Shown: positions 1-9,759, numbered from the stretch's first letter. The stretch: DNA of 64,000 bases from Prorocentrum cordatum (GCA_963575745.1 CAUYUJ010012058.1:317267-381266); one strand, 5' to 3'. Numbers and translations: made by a program. Notes: generated by a model not told the origin, from the letters alone.

Positions 1-853
1 TGTTGCAGACCACGGATTGCAGTTTCCTGCGCAGGATCCCCACCTCGGAGAGCGGTTCGTTGCTCACGGCCGAACGGGCGCCATCGTTCGAGAATGCGGC
101 GGTGTGCGTCTTGTTTCGCAAGAATCTGCGACCCGTTACTGCGCAGAGCCGCGGAATTGAAAGCTGAAATCAAGGATTCTGAGAGGAGCGTTGGCGTTAT
201 TTTGCTGCCGAGAGCGAGCGGGCAGAGTGCCAGAGAGAGAGAGAGAGCAAACGAGGCTCAAACGCGTGCTGAAGGGCGGTGGGCTTGGCGAGGACTCGGA
301 GCCAGATCCACTGACGACGTAGCTGCAGCAGCCGAAGCTGGCCGAGGCGGTGTACACTACAGGGCACAATAATTCAGCAAACCAGTACGCCCTGAGCTTT
401 GCACGGGCATCTGCAAGGGCGAACGCCCAATTGCTATGAATACAAGCGGAGGGCAGGCCGCCGTACGCGCAATTCGGGACAAGTCGAAGTCAGAGCTGCA
501 GCAGATCAAGCGGAAATGGTTGGAGCCTTCGTTTCACGCGCGGAAGACAGGGCATCATGTTGTTGCTCCCAGTCGCAGAGGGCATGTCGCTGAGAGCCAC
601 GGACAACAGAGGCGTGGATTTCAATAGTTTCACGATCTGTAAGGGCGTGCAGTGCACAGCGAGGGCGCATACCCTTCAAGAGAAAAGCATCTCTCGTGTG
701 CGGGCGGGCGCTGATGCCGAGCTCGTGTTGAGCCACTCGCCGCAGGTTCTGTTCGAGGAGGTGGTTGGCCAAACGATTCCAACGTACCCAGGCCGTCCAG
801 AGTCCAGAGTAGCGGTTCCAGTTGAAATTGGGTTTGCAGTCGTGGTTTCTTGA
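1..853. other. No supported gene
   Basis: I see no recognisable family here. A 152-codon frame runs on the - strand over 506-964 with ordinary amino-acid composition, but it has no motif I know and no splice-site support. It may be exon, decayed coding sequence or chance. Confidence 0.3.
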
Positions 854-1180
854 CAGAGAGAAGAACATCGTTCCAGACCTCAGTTCCACAGTGCACGCAG
901 CGACGGTGAGGACGCTGGAGAGCACAATCGCAGACGTCGGCTCTTTCGAGGATATCCCGAACACGGAGTCCCAGATGAGCCAGTCAAGCGCGAGTTCACC
1001 CGGCAGACTTTGCAGAAGAGGCGCGGGGATTGGTCGGATTTGGGCCTGAGGAACTCGACGTGGGAGTGCGGGCTGTGCTTGGAGTTGCTGTCAGGGGACA
1101 TCTTCGCCAACCCGCAGGCGGGGATCAGTTGGCGGGCAGGGCGATCACGAGCGGCATTCTCTGCGCCAGAGGCCGCACCC
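854..1180 (+). CDS. Unassigned exon-like frame
   Basis: This frame stays open from just after a stop at 851-853 into the GC-rich block beyond 1180. The stretch near 960-1130 reads like ordinary protein (a KREF..QTLQKRRGDW segment, then WECGLCLELLSGDIFANP) and mixes charged and hydrophobic residues unlike the surrounding low-complexity DNA. The Cys-x-x-Cys could bind metal, but I recognise no family. No start codon or clear splice boundary was identified. It may be an internal exon of a gene continuing to either side. Confidence 0.25.
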
Positions 1181-1912
1181 GGCTCGCCCGACGGCGTGCG
1201 CGGACGCGCGCGGGCGCAGCCTGCGCCGTTGGCCCACGGGCGCGGCCTTCCCCGCGCGGCTCCGAGCGCTCCGCGAGAACAGGGGGCGCGTGCGGATCGA
1301 TCCTTCCTCGCCGAGCGCGTTCCTCCGCCCGCAAAGTGCCTGCTCGCAGACGCCCGAAGCACCGAATGCTCGTTTCCACGCCGCTCCTCGCAGCTTCCCC
1401 GCGGCGGGCCCGGGCCAATTTTGCGAGCAGCTCTTCTGCGAATCGCGGCGCGCGCTCGTGTATTTTTTCGGTGTGTCGAGCGTGCGAACCAGCCGTGCAG
1501 ACGAGGCTGCCGTGCGCGAGCCTGCCGTGTGCGCGGATCGGCAGCGCGCCAGCCTCAGCGGCAGGGCGCGCGGGCGGCGGGGCAGCGGCGCCGCGCGCGG
1601 AGCCGCCGCCGCGCCCCGAGGGAGGTGGGCAGCGGCCCTGGCATCGGGAGCCTCGAGACGGGGGTCAGTGCAGACGGGGGTCGGCCAGGGCGCCAGATCC
1701 TGCAGGATCCTGAGACCCCCTCTGGCTGACCCGGGTCAGCGAGCCGCTCCTGGCCGCGCGGCGGCCGCGCCCATTGGCTGACCTGGGTTTGCGAGGACCT
1801 GCGTTACATTTTTTTTTTTTTTTTTTCCTGCATTGCAGTTTTTTTGGTTTCCTGCTGACCCGGGTCTGGATTGACCCGGGTCAGAAGATCCCCGAACTGG
1901 GAGTGCGGAGCG
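1181..1912. other. GC-rich block with poly-T run
   Basis: Very GC-rich DNA to about 1720. The + frame around 1495-1640 has high GC at third positions and could be exon. An 18-base T run lies at 1809-1826, followed by short repeats of GACCCGGGTCAG at about 1725-1885. No family was recognised. Confidence 0.3.
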
Positions 1913-1920
1913 TGCCAGTT

Positions 1921-2072
1921 TTGAGTCCTACAGGGGGAACATTCAAAAATAGTAGAAAATTGTCAGGGGACGTTTTTTTTGTTATTTACTATTTAACGTT
2001 TTTGGAGCATTTTTGTGGTATTGTTTTGATTTGTCGTCCAAGATCCCCCTGTAGGGGGACAGGCCGACCTAA
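1921..2072. mobile_element. Family B inverted-repeat element, copy 1
   Basis: A 152-bp non-autonomous element. The right end reads CCGACCTAA and the left end is a degenerate form of its complement. The inner arms are CTACAGGGGG / CCCCCTGTAG around an AT-rich core with TCAAAAATAGT and AGGGGACG motifs shared by all copies. It is flanked by an exact 8-bp duplication, TGCCAGTT (1913-1920 and 2073-2080). An 8-bp duplication is typical of hAT-type transposition, so B is probably a hAT-derived MITE. No transposase is present. Confidence 0.85.
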
Positions 2073-2240
2073 TGCCAGTTCCCTGCTCGCCCGTGACGCG
2101 GAGCGGACACGTCGAAGATGCAGGGGCAGGCATTCCGTGCGACGGCGGAGTTGTAGAAGAGGCCGGCGTCGCGGTCGCGGACCTGCGCGCCGCGCTGCCG
2201 CAGGCGAGGCAGCAGCGCAGCGTGACTGCTGACGGCCCGC
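2073..2240 (-). CDS. Unassigned exon-like frame next to element B1
   Basis: On the - strand this reads as ordinary protein with high GC at third positions (segments AALLPRLRQRGAQVRDRDAG and FYNSAVARNACPCIFDVSAP). If element B1 and one copy of its 8-bp duplication are removed, the frame continues beyond it (HAPHSQFGDLLTRV). That suggests B1 landed in, or next to, a coding exon. No family was recognised and no splice sites were fixed. Confidence 0.3.
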
Positions 2241-2267
2241 TCACCCGAGGCTCATGCCCGCCTTCTT

Positions 2268-3038
2268 TCAGCTCCCGAGATCGCAGAGCTCGCTGGAGGC
2301 CTTGCTGAGCTGCCGCATCGCCGAAGGCGGTTGCTGCAGTGCGCGCAGGGGCGGTGTCTTCAGATCCCCGGTCTGGGCTTCGCAGGTATGGCTGTTATAT
2401 TTCAGGGAGGCGTGATTGGGCCAATCCGGGCGCTTGCCGACGTTGTCTACAAAGTGTGTCGAAGAAGTCCCTCTGGGCCCTTCGTGGGGGGGTCCCAGGA
2501 ACACGTTGGGAGCTTTTCGGGGCTTCCTGACAGTTTTTCGAAGGGCCCTTGGGGGCCACTCGCGAGGATGTCCAATGTCCACAGCTTCTTTGAGCCTTGT
2601 CGGGGAGTCGTGGAGGACACCAACTCGGGGACAGTGTGTTAAAATGAAGCTCTCGCGCGAGACAAACTCATCAATGTAGATGTTGAACTCGCTGGCGAAA
2701 CCTTCGGGTCTTCGGCTCACCAAAGGCATCCTCCAAACCATGAGATGTTGAAAGGCCCGTTCTGCGACATTTTTTTGGGGGGGGGCACCCGAGACGGTTG
2801 GAGATGTAGAGTCATGGGTAGCAGATCGGTTTGCTGCGCTTTCGTTCAGAATGAAGCGTTTTGGAGGCATCTTGTAGGCAGTTTCTTCTGTGGACGCTCT
2901 TGGAGGATCCCCTGGACGGCTGAAAACGTAGAACCATTGAAAAGCAGTTTGCCTCGCAACACTTGCGATCAGGACGAAGCGTTTTGTGGGCATCTTGGAG
3001 TCAGGTTTTGGGCCTCTCTGGGGGCGTCTTCGAGGCAT
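2268..3038 (-). other. 256-codon open frame, probably repeat-derived
   Basis: A long - strand frame with no recognised domain. It contains a repeated MP(T/P)KRF(V/I)L segment that comes from a DNA-level repeat (GAAGCGTTTTGKRGGCATCTTG), and its 5' part overlaps the GGCCTCTTGGG array. I think it is more likely a chance frame through repeats than a gene, but it is the least biased long frame in this part of the window. Confidence 0.2.
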
Positions 3039-3545
3039 CTTGGGGGCCTCTCTAGGGCTTCTGGGAGATAGTTTGGGGCCTCTTGGCGGCCTCCCTGGGG
3101 CCTGTCCGGGGCCTCTGGGGCATCTTGGGGCCTTATTGGGGTCTCTTGAGAGCCTCTGGGGGCCTCGCTCTAAATTTTATTTGTTTCCCCCCTCTGGGCC
3201 CTCTCTTGGGCTCGTCAAGGCGGCCCTCTTGGGCTGTTTTGGGGGCCTCTTGGGACGACATGGGGCCGTCTCGGGCCGTCTTGGAGCGCTCTTCGGGGCC
3301 TCTTGGGCCGGTTCGGGGCGATCATGGAGGCCTCTTGGGCCGTCTTGGACGCTGTGGACAGTGTGCAAGCCCAAAGGGCGATTTTTGCCTCTCGGGGCCC
3401 TCTTGGGAGGCGGGAGGCTCTTGGGGACATCTTCAGGCGTCGCGGAGGCTTCTAGAGTCGCCTTGGAGCCATCTTGGGCGTCTTGGTGCGATTTTTCGGC
3501 GACTCGGGGCCTTCCTCGATCGTCTTGGGGGCCTCCTTGGGTTCA
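2985..3545. repeat. GGCCTCTTGGG-type minisatellite
   Basis: Imperfect tandem copies of an ~11-bp unit (GGGGCCTCTTG, with GGCCGTCTT variants). The same motif recurs at 8690-8860, 21040-21420, 26400-26880, 28250-28420 and 31380-31500, so it is a dispersed theme and not one locus. Open frames through it are rich in L, G, P, S and W and are not genes. Confidence 0.85.
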
Positions 3546-3795
3546 GTTGGCCAGTTTGGGGCCCTTACACGCCTGTTTTGGCCATGGGGGCGACAGGGCT
3601 GGCGGGGCGGGTGGGCGCTAGGGGCAGGGGATCGTCCATGGAACCTTGTTCCCCGCACTTCATATTTGGGCGCGCTTTCTGCCTGGAAGTCCACAAACGC
3701 AACCTGGTGACAAAAATGAGCGCACCTTGTGCTCGATGCGTCGAGAAGCCTCACTTGATGTTTCGCAGAAAGCGAACGGGCCCGATACAAACAAC

Positions 3796-4068
3796 ATGGC
3801 ACAACACAGCACAAGACAAGACAAGAAAATACAATCCACTCCAATACACTACAACACACCACACCACACCAAACGCAACACAACACAACACACCACGAAG
3901 TAACACAACACAGCACAGCACAACAACACACGCCACAGCACAGCACAACACGCTACACCACAACACAACACACACACACACACACACACTCAACACACAC
4001 ACAAAACACAGCATTCAGCACACGACACACGACACACCGCAACGCACAAAGCGCACACCACACACATA

Positions 4069-4100
<32 letters not shown>
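3796..4100. repeat. CA-rich microsatellite
   Basis: ACAAC/ACACC pentamers grading into pure AC dinucleotide runs (about 3965-3990 and 4070-4098). Confidence 0.9.
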
Positions 4101-4101
<1 letters not shown>

Positions 4102-4417
4102 TTTTGGTCTGCGGGTCGGGAGCGGACCCCTTCCGGTCAAGAGCTAAACGGGATGCGAGTAGCCCTAACTGGGGAGACAGAGCGCGGGCGGGCACACATA
4201 GACAAACACCCACACCGCTGCAAACGCGGTGGCGCACAAGCCTCTGCGCCTCCCGCAGCCCCCCCCCCCGGCCCGAGCCGCCTCCGCCCGCGACGGCCGC
4301 GCTTCGCGCGCCCGCGCACGCGGGCCGCGCGGCGCGCCACGCGGCGCGGCGCGCGGCGGCGGCCGCGCCGTGCGGCGGCGGGCGCCGCGGCGGCGGCAGC
4401 GCGGCGCGTGCGGCGCC

Positions 4418-4585
4418 ATGGCCGCCGCGGGCGCCGCGGCCGAGGAGGCCTCGGGGCCCGGCGGCGCGGAGGGGGAGGCGGCGGGCGGGCGCGCAGCGGC
4501 CGCCGCGGCGGCGGCCGCGCGGGCGGCCGCCGGGGAGCGGTGGGGCCGCGCGGGCGGCAGCGAGCAAGCGGAGTTCGGGTGTGCC
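4418..4585 (+). CDS. Possible first coding exon (Ala/Gly/Glu-rich)
   Basis: ATG at 4418 in a very GC-rich context opens an Ala/Gly/Glu-rich segment (MAAAGAAAEEASGPGG...) with almost only G or C at third positions and acidic residues balanced by Arg. A GT follows at about 4579. The composition suits a low-complexity N-terminus of a dinoflagellate protein, but nothing conserved is visible. The opposite strand is Arg/Pro/Ala-rich and looks less coding. Upstream (4150-4417) is similar GC-rich DNA without support. Confidence 0.3.
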
Positions 4586-4662
4586 CAAAGCTCCGGCGCC
4601 GTCCCGCAGCCGTGGTCGTCGTCGTCACTGTCGTCGCCGTCCCTCGCCATGGCCGCCGCTCT

Positions 4663-4866
4663 TCGGAGGCCTGGAAATCGGCACCAGCACCAGCACAGGG
4701 GGTTGCCTCCACAGGGGGAAGATGATCCTAGATTTCGCTGTTGGTGGTAATCTTTCGGCCACCTTGGAAGCCATAATATGACCACCGTCAGCGAGATCGG
4801 GATCTTCTTCCCTCCATGGAGGCACACCGCCGATATTGGTGTTGGCGTCAACCTCTAGGCCTCCGA
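4663..4866. mobile_element. Fold-back element J
   Basis: A 204-bp near-perfect imperfect palindrome. About 95 bp of the left arm, starting TCGGAGGCCT, pairs with the right end GGCCTCCGA. The arms share CACCAGCACCA-type, GCCTCCA and GAAGATGATCC-like blocks in inverted order. The whole element could form a hairpin, as in MITE-type fold-backs. No other copy was seen in the window. Confidence 0.75.
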
Positions 4867-5079
4867 GCTCTCGTCGTCGTTGTCGGCGCATCCGTCGTCC
4901 ACCTGGACTCGCTTCCGACCCCAGTCACTCGCAGCCAGACGCCCACGTCGAGACGTGCCAGGAAATGAGACGCACATGTGGGGACTGATGCGTCGATTTG
5001 TTCAACCGATGGTTTCTCGTCGGGTTCGGCCTCCAGCAATATCAGCCGTCGCAGAAAGGTACAACATAAGTTCTTCAAG

Positions 5080-5180
5080 CATCGGAGGCGCCTGTTCCAG
5101 GGCGGCTGGGAAGTATTTCCCCGACGGTGGCCCGTGGGGGCATCAATTCCCCAGCCGTCCCGGGACAGGCGCCCCCGATG
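5080..5180. mobile_element. Fold-back element K
   Basis: A ~100-bp inverted repeat: CATCGGAGGCGCCTGT at the left and ACAGGCGCCCCCGATG at the right, with GGCGGCTGGG / CCCAGCCGTCC next in. Short loop of about 15 bp. The DNA between J and K (4867-5079) shows no gene that I can support. Confidence 0.75.
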
Positions 5181-5273
5181 GTGAAATCGTCTATTTTACA
5201 CCGCTTTTCGTCCGCACGTGCTCGCGTCGTGAAACCAATCGCGACGGTCATTTTCTGTTGGGAGTTTTCGTCG

Positions 5274-5595
5274 CCCACGCGCAGAAGGGGGGTAGGGGCA
5301 GAGGGGAAGGCTTCTTAGAAGCACACCCCTTAGAAGGCGTGGGGCTGCCTTCTAAGAAGCTTGTTGCTGCTGCTTAGAAGCTGTTCCTGGCGTGCTTCTC
5401 AGAAGCAGGTGGTTTGCTTCTAAGAAGCTGTTTTTGCTTCTAGAAGCAGTTCCGTGCTTCTAAGAAGTTGCTGGGATGCTTCTAAGGAACGGCGCGCCCC
5501 TGGCTTCTTAGACGGGCGGCCAGCGCCTTCTAAGAGGCAGCCGCCCTCTGAGAAGCCTTCCCCCCTCTCCCTACCCCCTTGTGCGCGCCGATAAT
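5274..5595. mobile_element. Inverted-repeat element U with CTTCTAAGAAGC array
   Basis: The ends are inverted copies of a ~40-bp block (GCGCA.AAGGGGG.TAGGG, then GGGGAAGGCTTCT). The centre is a run of at least ten palindromic CTTCTAAGAAG-type units (about 5310-5530). A partial copy of the right half lies at 51285-51385 and a divergent relative at 29330-29500. The GAA/TTC spacing superficially resembles heat-shock elements, but the inverted ends and the second copy favour a mobile element. Confidence 0.7.
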
Positions 5596-5759
5596 TTCGG
5601 CCTCCCTGGCACGTGACCCGGTCTGGGACCAAAAAAGGTGCTAGGGCGAACGCTTGCCCCGAGACAGGGGTCGGGACATTTGGGGCCGCGCCGTGGAACC
5701 ATCGCGACTGCATGTTTTGGGTTGTCTTCGGCCTCCTTCGGGGGGCGTGGGGGTCGGTA

Positions 5760-6320
5760 CGATCGAATATGGGTACGGCAAGAGTGGGCACGATGATTCC
5801 CAACAGTTCCTGCACGTGTTGAACCAGAGTTGCTGTCGGCGTCGCCGAAGACGTTGTGCATCTGAGACAGGAGGATCGGGACGGGTACGGCAAGAATGGG
5901 CACGAAGATCCACAACAGTTCCTGCACATTTTGAACCAGAGTTGCTGTCGGCGTCGCTGCAGACGGTGTGTATCTGAGGCAGGAGGATCGAGATGGGTAC
6001 GGCGAGAATGGGCACGAATATCGAAGACCCACAACAGTTCCTGCACATTTTGAACCAGAGCTGCTGTCGGCGTCGCCGCAGACGTTGTCTATTTGAGGCA
6101 GGACGATCGAGATGGGTACGGCAAGAATGGGCACGAAGACCCACAACAGTTCCTGTCATGTGAACAGGAGCTGCTGTCGGCGTCGCCGCGGGCGTTTTCA
6201 CTTTGAGACAGAAGGACCGACATGGGTGCGGAAATACTGGTTTCGAAGACCGACAGCAGTTCTTGTTCGCTTTGAAGGGGTGATGAGGTCGACGTCGCCG
6301 CGGACGTTTTCTGTCTGAGG
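5760..6320. repeat. Tandem array, five ~112-bp units (family F)
   Basis: Five copies at ~112-bp spacing. Each has ATGGGTACGGCAAGAATGGG, CACAACAGTTCCTGCAC and GCTGTCGGCGTCGCCG blocks. Single palindromic relatives occur at 52980-53195 and 62160-62372, where the left half (AAATGGGTACG) is answered by an inverted right half (CGTACCCATTT). The array therefore looks like a tandemly amplified half of a fold-back element. Sequence to 6540 carries the matching right half (6330-6410). Confidence 0.8.
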
Positions 6321-6543
6321 CAGAATGCCGCCTGCCCAACAGCGGCCCCTGCCGGCTTCGGACAACATTTGACGCTCGGCATCCTACCAGGGTGTTCCGT
6401 ACCCACTGCGAGCGTCCAAAGGGCGGCGGGGGGAAGCCCCAAGCAGGCGTGCTGCGACAGGCTCGTGCTGTCGCACCGCACGCCACTGTCGGCAAGCCGT
6501 GCACCAGAGGCCACTCTTGCCTAAGGGTCGCTCTTGGCGTGTG

Positions 6544-6626
6544 TAGGGGCCCACATGCGAACCCTACCCCTACCCCCCACGATTTCTGGGGGGGAGGGTG
6601 GGGTAGGGTTTGCATGTAGCCCCCTA
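6544..6626. mobile_element. Family E fold-back element, copy 1
   Basis: An 83-bp hairpin element with ends TAGGGGCCCACATGCGAA / TTTGCATGTAGCCCCCTA and inner arms CCCTACCCC / GGGGTAGGG. It has no short target duplication here. Instead, a ~34-bp direct repeat (GAGGCCACTCTTGCCT...) lies on both sides, about 6509-6541 and 6629-6663. Confidence 0.85.
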
Positions 6627-6651
6627 CAGAGGCCACTCTTGCCTGAGGGGT

Positions 6652-6741
6652 CGCTCCTGGCGCCTGGCCGAGGAGAGCTCGTGGGAGACCTACCTCGCCT
6701 TCCAGGCCGAGCCCGGGCAGCGGTGCCCAGCGGGGGCATGA
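6652..6741 (+). CDS. Unassigned exon-like C-terminal frame
   Basis: A short frame with very high GC3 ending at TGA 6739-6741. It reads RSWRLAEESSWETYLAFQ then AEPGQRCPAGA. It begins inside the right-hand copy of the direct repeat that flanks element E1, so E1 may separate duplicated coding sequence. A CTGAG acceptor-like site precedes it (6642-6646). Family unknown. Confidence 0.35.
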   Translation, partial: RSWRLAEESSWETYLAFQAEPGQRCPAGA

Positions 6742-6756
6742 GGAGATGGCTCTCCT

Positions 6757-6950
6757 TAACTCCCTCCCTCGCCCTCTCCCTCGCCCTCTTCTCGCTCCCC
6801 CCTCCTCCCTCCCTCGCCCTCTCCCTCCCTCGCCCTCTCCCTCCCTCGCCCTCTCCCTCGCCCTCTCCCTCGCCCTCGCCCTCTCCCTCGCCCTCTCCCT
6901 CGCCCTCTCCCTCGCCCTCTCCCTCTCCCTCCTCTACTGCCTCCCTCGCC
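6757..6950. repeat. CCCTCGCCCTCT minisatellite
   Basis: About 16 imperfect copies of a 12-bp unit CTCGCCCTCTCC with shorter 6-bp derivatives. On the - strand it would encode Glu/Gly repeats. Confidence 0.9.
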
Positions 6951-6996
6951 CTATCCCTCGTTCCCGCCTCCCTCCCCTTCATCGGAGATGGAGAAT

Positions 6997-7125
6997 CAGC
7001 ATGGGCATAAGTTTTCGGAGGTCCGCGCAGACTTCTTGGATCTGCGCCCGGGTTTCCCCGGCGGCGGGCGCCGCCCCATCTCCGGAAGCTTTTGGTCGTG
7101 CAGGTGTTTTTTGTTCCCAGCCATC
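6997..7125. mobile_element. Family G fold-back element, copy 1 (degenerate)
   Basis: Shares GGGCATAAG, TCGGAGGTCCGCGC and the terminal TTTTTTGTTCCC with the intact copy at 61722-61935. The arms have diverged and the left end is missing its GGGGAACAAAA block. Confidence 0.6.
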
Positions 7126-7257
7126 CCGTGGTGTCGGGTTCTCGTTTTGAATGGGAACGCGCTCTGCGCCTTTCCCCCTCCTTCCGCTCCTTGCTCCCTC
7201 CTCCCATCCCTGCCTCCATCTGCCTCTGCCCTCCGCCTGTCTGTGTGTTCGGTACAG

Positions 7258-7860
7258 CCCTCACACGCTTCGTGGGATCTCCAACGAAGGGCTCCCAGCG
7301 GCGGGGTCCGCATGGCGCACCCGCGCCCGATTCGGCACACCCCTCACACGCTTTCGCGGCCTCCTAGGGTACTCCTTACGAAGGCCCCAGCGCAGGGTCC
7401 GCATGTCCGCATGGCGTGCCCGCACCCGATTCGGCACACCGCTCCCACGCTGCGTGGCCCCCTAGTGGGCTCCTTCCGAAGGCACAGCGGAGGGGTCCGC
7501 ATGCCTCGCCCGATTCGGCACACCGCTCCCACGCTTCGTGGCCCCCTGGGGGTGTCCCTCCGAAGGCCCCAACGGCAAGGTCCGCATGGCGTGCCTGCTG
7601 CACCCGGTTCGGCACATCCCTCGCTCGTGTCGTGGCCCCCTAGGGGGCTCCCTCCGAAGGCCCCAGCGGCAGGGCCCGCACAGCGTATCCGCACCCGATG
7701 GGGCACACCCCTCACATGTTTCGTGACCCCCTGGGGGGCTCCTCCGAAGGCCCCAACGGCAGGGTCCCCATAGCGAACCCGCACCTGATTCGGCACACCC
7801 CTCACACGTGTCGTGGCCGCCTAGGTGCTTCCCTCCGAGGCCCCAGCGGCTGGGTCCGCA
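7258..7860 (+). repeat. ~90-bp satellite, cluster I
   Basis: About seven tandem copies. Each carries TTTCGTGGCCCCCTAGG, a central GGGCTCC, CCGAAGGCCCCAGCGGC, then GGGTCCGCATGGCGTACCC and TTCGGCACACCCCTCACAC. The same unit recurs in six other clusters in the window. Confidence 0.9.
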
Positions 7861-7934
7861 TGGCGTGGTCGCGCCTACACGGGCGGTACTATAGTTTTGA
7901 CCGTATCTGGGAAATCGCAGAGACAAACGCCTCG

Positions 7935-8070
7935 ACAGCCCCCCCCACTCCCTGATGCAAAGCTGAGGAGACCGACGAGAGACGACGGCAACGGACCTCA
8001 TCGGTGACGTCGTTGCGTCGCTTCGTTGCTCAGCTTTGCATCGCTGGGGGGAAGGGGGCGCGGGCTGCGC
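7935..8070. mobile_element. Fold-back sequence between satellite clusters
   Basis: GATGCAAAGCTGAG at 7952 is answered by CTCAGCTTTGCATC near 8040, with C-rich and G-rich outer arms (CCCCCCCC / GGGGGGAAGGGGG). A single copy of a hairpin element separating clusters I and II. The remainder of 7861-8204 holds no gene I can support. Confidence 0.6.
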
Positions 8071-8204
8071 GGTCGCCCTGGCGCGGTGACATATTTGGCT
8101 ACCGCCGCATTGGCGCGCCGTGGTATTTCCGCTTCGGTCGCATCCTGAACGGCGCAATTTGGGGCAGCGCGGTCAGAAACTTTAGCACCGGAAAGTATTT
8201 CGGT

Positions 8205-8620
8205 ACGCTCCTCACACGTTTCGTGGCCTCCTCGGGCATTCCCTCCGAAGGCCCCGGCGGCAGGGTCCGCATGGCGTACCCGCACTCGGTTCGGCACACC
8301 CCTCACACGATTCGTGGCCCTCTAAGGGGGCTCCATCCGAAGGCCCCAGCGTCAGGGTCCGCATGGCGTACCCGCGCCCGATTCGGCACGCCTCTCACAC
8401 GTTTCGTGGCCCCCCAAGGGGCTTCTCCGACGGCTCCCAGCGGCGGGTTGCGCATGGCGTGCCCGCGGTCGACTTGGCACACCCCTCGCTCGTTTCGTGG
8501 CTGTGGGGGGCTCCTTCCGAAGGCCTCAGCGGCAGGGTCCGCATGGCGTATCCGCAACCGATTTGGCAGACCTGTCACACGTTTCGTGGCTTCTTGGGGG
8601 GCTCCCTCCGAAGGCCCCAG
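8205..8620 (+). repeat. ~90-bp satellite, cluster II
   Basis: Five tandem copies of the cluster I unit at 90-95 bp spacing in the same orientation. Confidence 0.9.
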
Positions 8621-8689
8621 CCAGTTGCAGAACAAAATCTTTCTTTTCTTGTCTGAGGGGATGGGAGACTTCAGACTCCCAGTGCCCTT

Positions 8690-8860
8690 TTGGAGACTAT
8701 CTTGGAGCCCTCGTGGGACGTTTTCGGGGCCTCGTGGGCCTTCTGGAATGGATCTTCATTGGTCCGCGAGCCTGTGGGGGCTTCTTGGAGGCGTCTTGAG
8801 GACGGCCTGGGCCGTCTTGGAGGCCTCGTGAGGGCCTTCGGGGGGCCCGAACCCCCATGC
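8690..8860. repeat. GGCCTCTTGGG-type minisatellite
   Basis: Short array of the motif seen at 2985-3545 (GGGGCCTCGTGGG, GGGCCGTCTTGGAGGCCTC). Confidence 0.75.
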
Positions 8861-8929
8861 GCCGCGGAGGTCCCTGGGCACAGCCAGGGGGCCTCGCCCC
8901 CGTCTTATATGCATATGAGGCACGCGTGG

Positions 8930-9250
8930 CGTATCCGCACCCGAGTCGGCACTCCCCTCACACGTTTCGTGGCCCATCGGGCACACCCCTCGCTCGTTTC
9001 GTGGCCACCTTTAAAAGGTTCCGAAGGCCCCGCCGGCAGTGTCCGCATGGCGTACCCGCATCCGATTTGGCACACCCCTCACACGTTTCGTGGCCCCATT
9101 CGGTACACCCCTCCCACGTTTCGTGGCTCCTTAGGGTGTTCCTTCCGAAAGCCCCACACTCGTCGTGGCCCCCTTATGGGGGCTCCTCCGAAGGCCTCAG
9201 CGGCGGGGTCCGCATGGCGTACCGCGGCGTACACGCACTCGATTCGGCAA
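8930..9250 (+). repeat. ~90-bp satellite, cluster III
   Basis: Five copies, some cut to about 35 bp (repeated TTTCGTGGCCC at roughly 8965, 8999, 9087, 9119 and 9165). Decayed compared with clusters I and II. Confidence 0.8.
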
Positions 9251-9254
9251 ACCT

Positions 9255-9755
9255 CCTCGCTTCGTGGCGCCAGGCGGGCAGGAACGCAACGCACAATGGA
9301 AACAAGAGCGGGCGAAACAGCTGGGAAGGAAATGGGCACAACAACGGCTGCGTTCGGGGTTCGGGCCAAACAAAACATCCACCCGCGAGCCCGTGCCCGC
9401 TGTACCTTTCCCACGAGTGCCGCAGTCCTTGTGGTGTCCCCCTCCTCCAATTCACCTTCTTCGCGATGCTCGTTGGTGAATATGGTTGGGTCCGTCGCCG
9501 GGCTAATTCCTCTACCTCCGTATCTCCCCCACCCGCCCCCACTTCTCCTTTCCCCGCTTCCTCCTTCTTTCCCCATCCTCCCCCACGTGGTGCTAGCGGT
9601 CAGCGTCGTCGAGGGTCCACGGGAGGGGGTGCTTCACGTTGTTGGTCTTTTTTGTGGCTCGGGGTACCCTGGGAGGCGAGGCTGCAAAGTTGCCTTGGTG
9701 CTGGGGCCACCATGAAGAAAAGGGGTACCGAGGGAATGGGGTCCAGTAGTTTTCA
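9255..9755. other. No supported gene
   Basis: Mixed sequence between satellite cluster III and an AT-rich element. No conserved frame, RNA or repeat family was recognised, apart from a C-rich patch at 9520-9590. Confidence 0.3.
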
Positions 9756-9759
9756 GGTG

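Noticed and set aside
2985-4069. Overlapping Leu/Gly/Ser/Trp-rich frames near 3-4 kb
   Set aside because: Products of the GGCCTCTTGGG minisatellite and CA repeats.
5310-5530. Heat-shock element cluster
   Set aside because: The GAA/TTC spacing is not consistently that of heat-shock elements, and the array lies within an inverted-repeat mobile element.
7258-7860. CRISPR array
   Set aside because: Whole ~90-bp units are similar with no unique spacers, and the genome is clearly eukaryotic.
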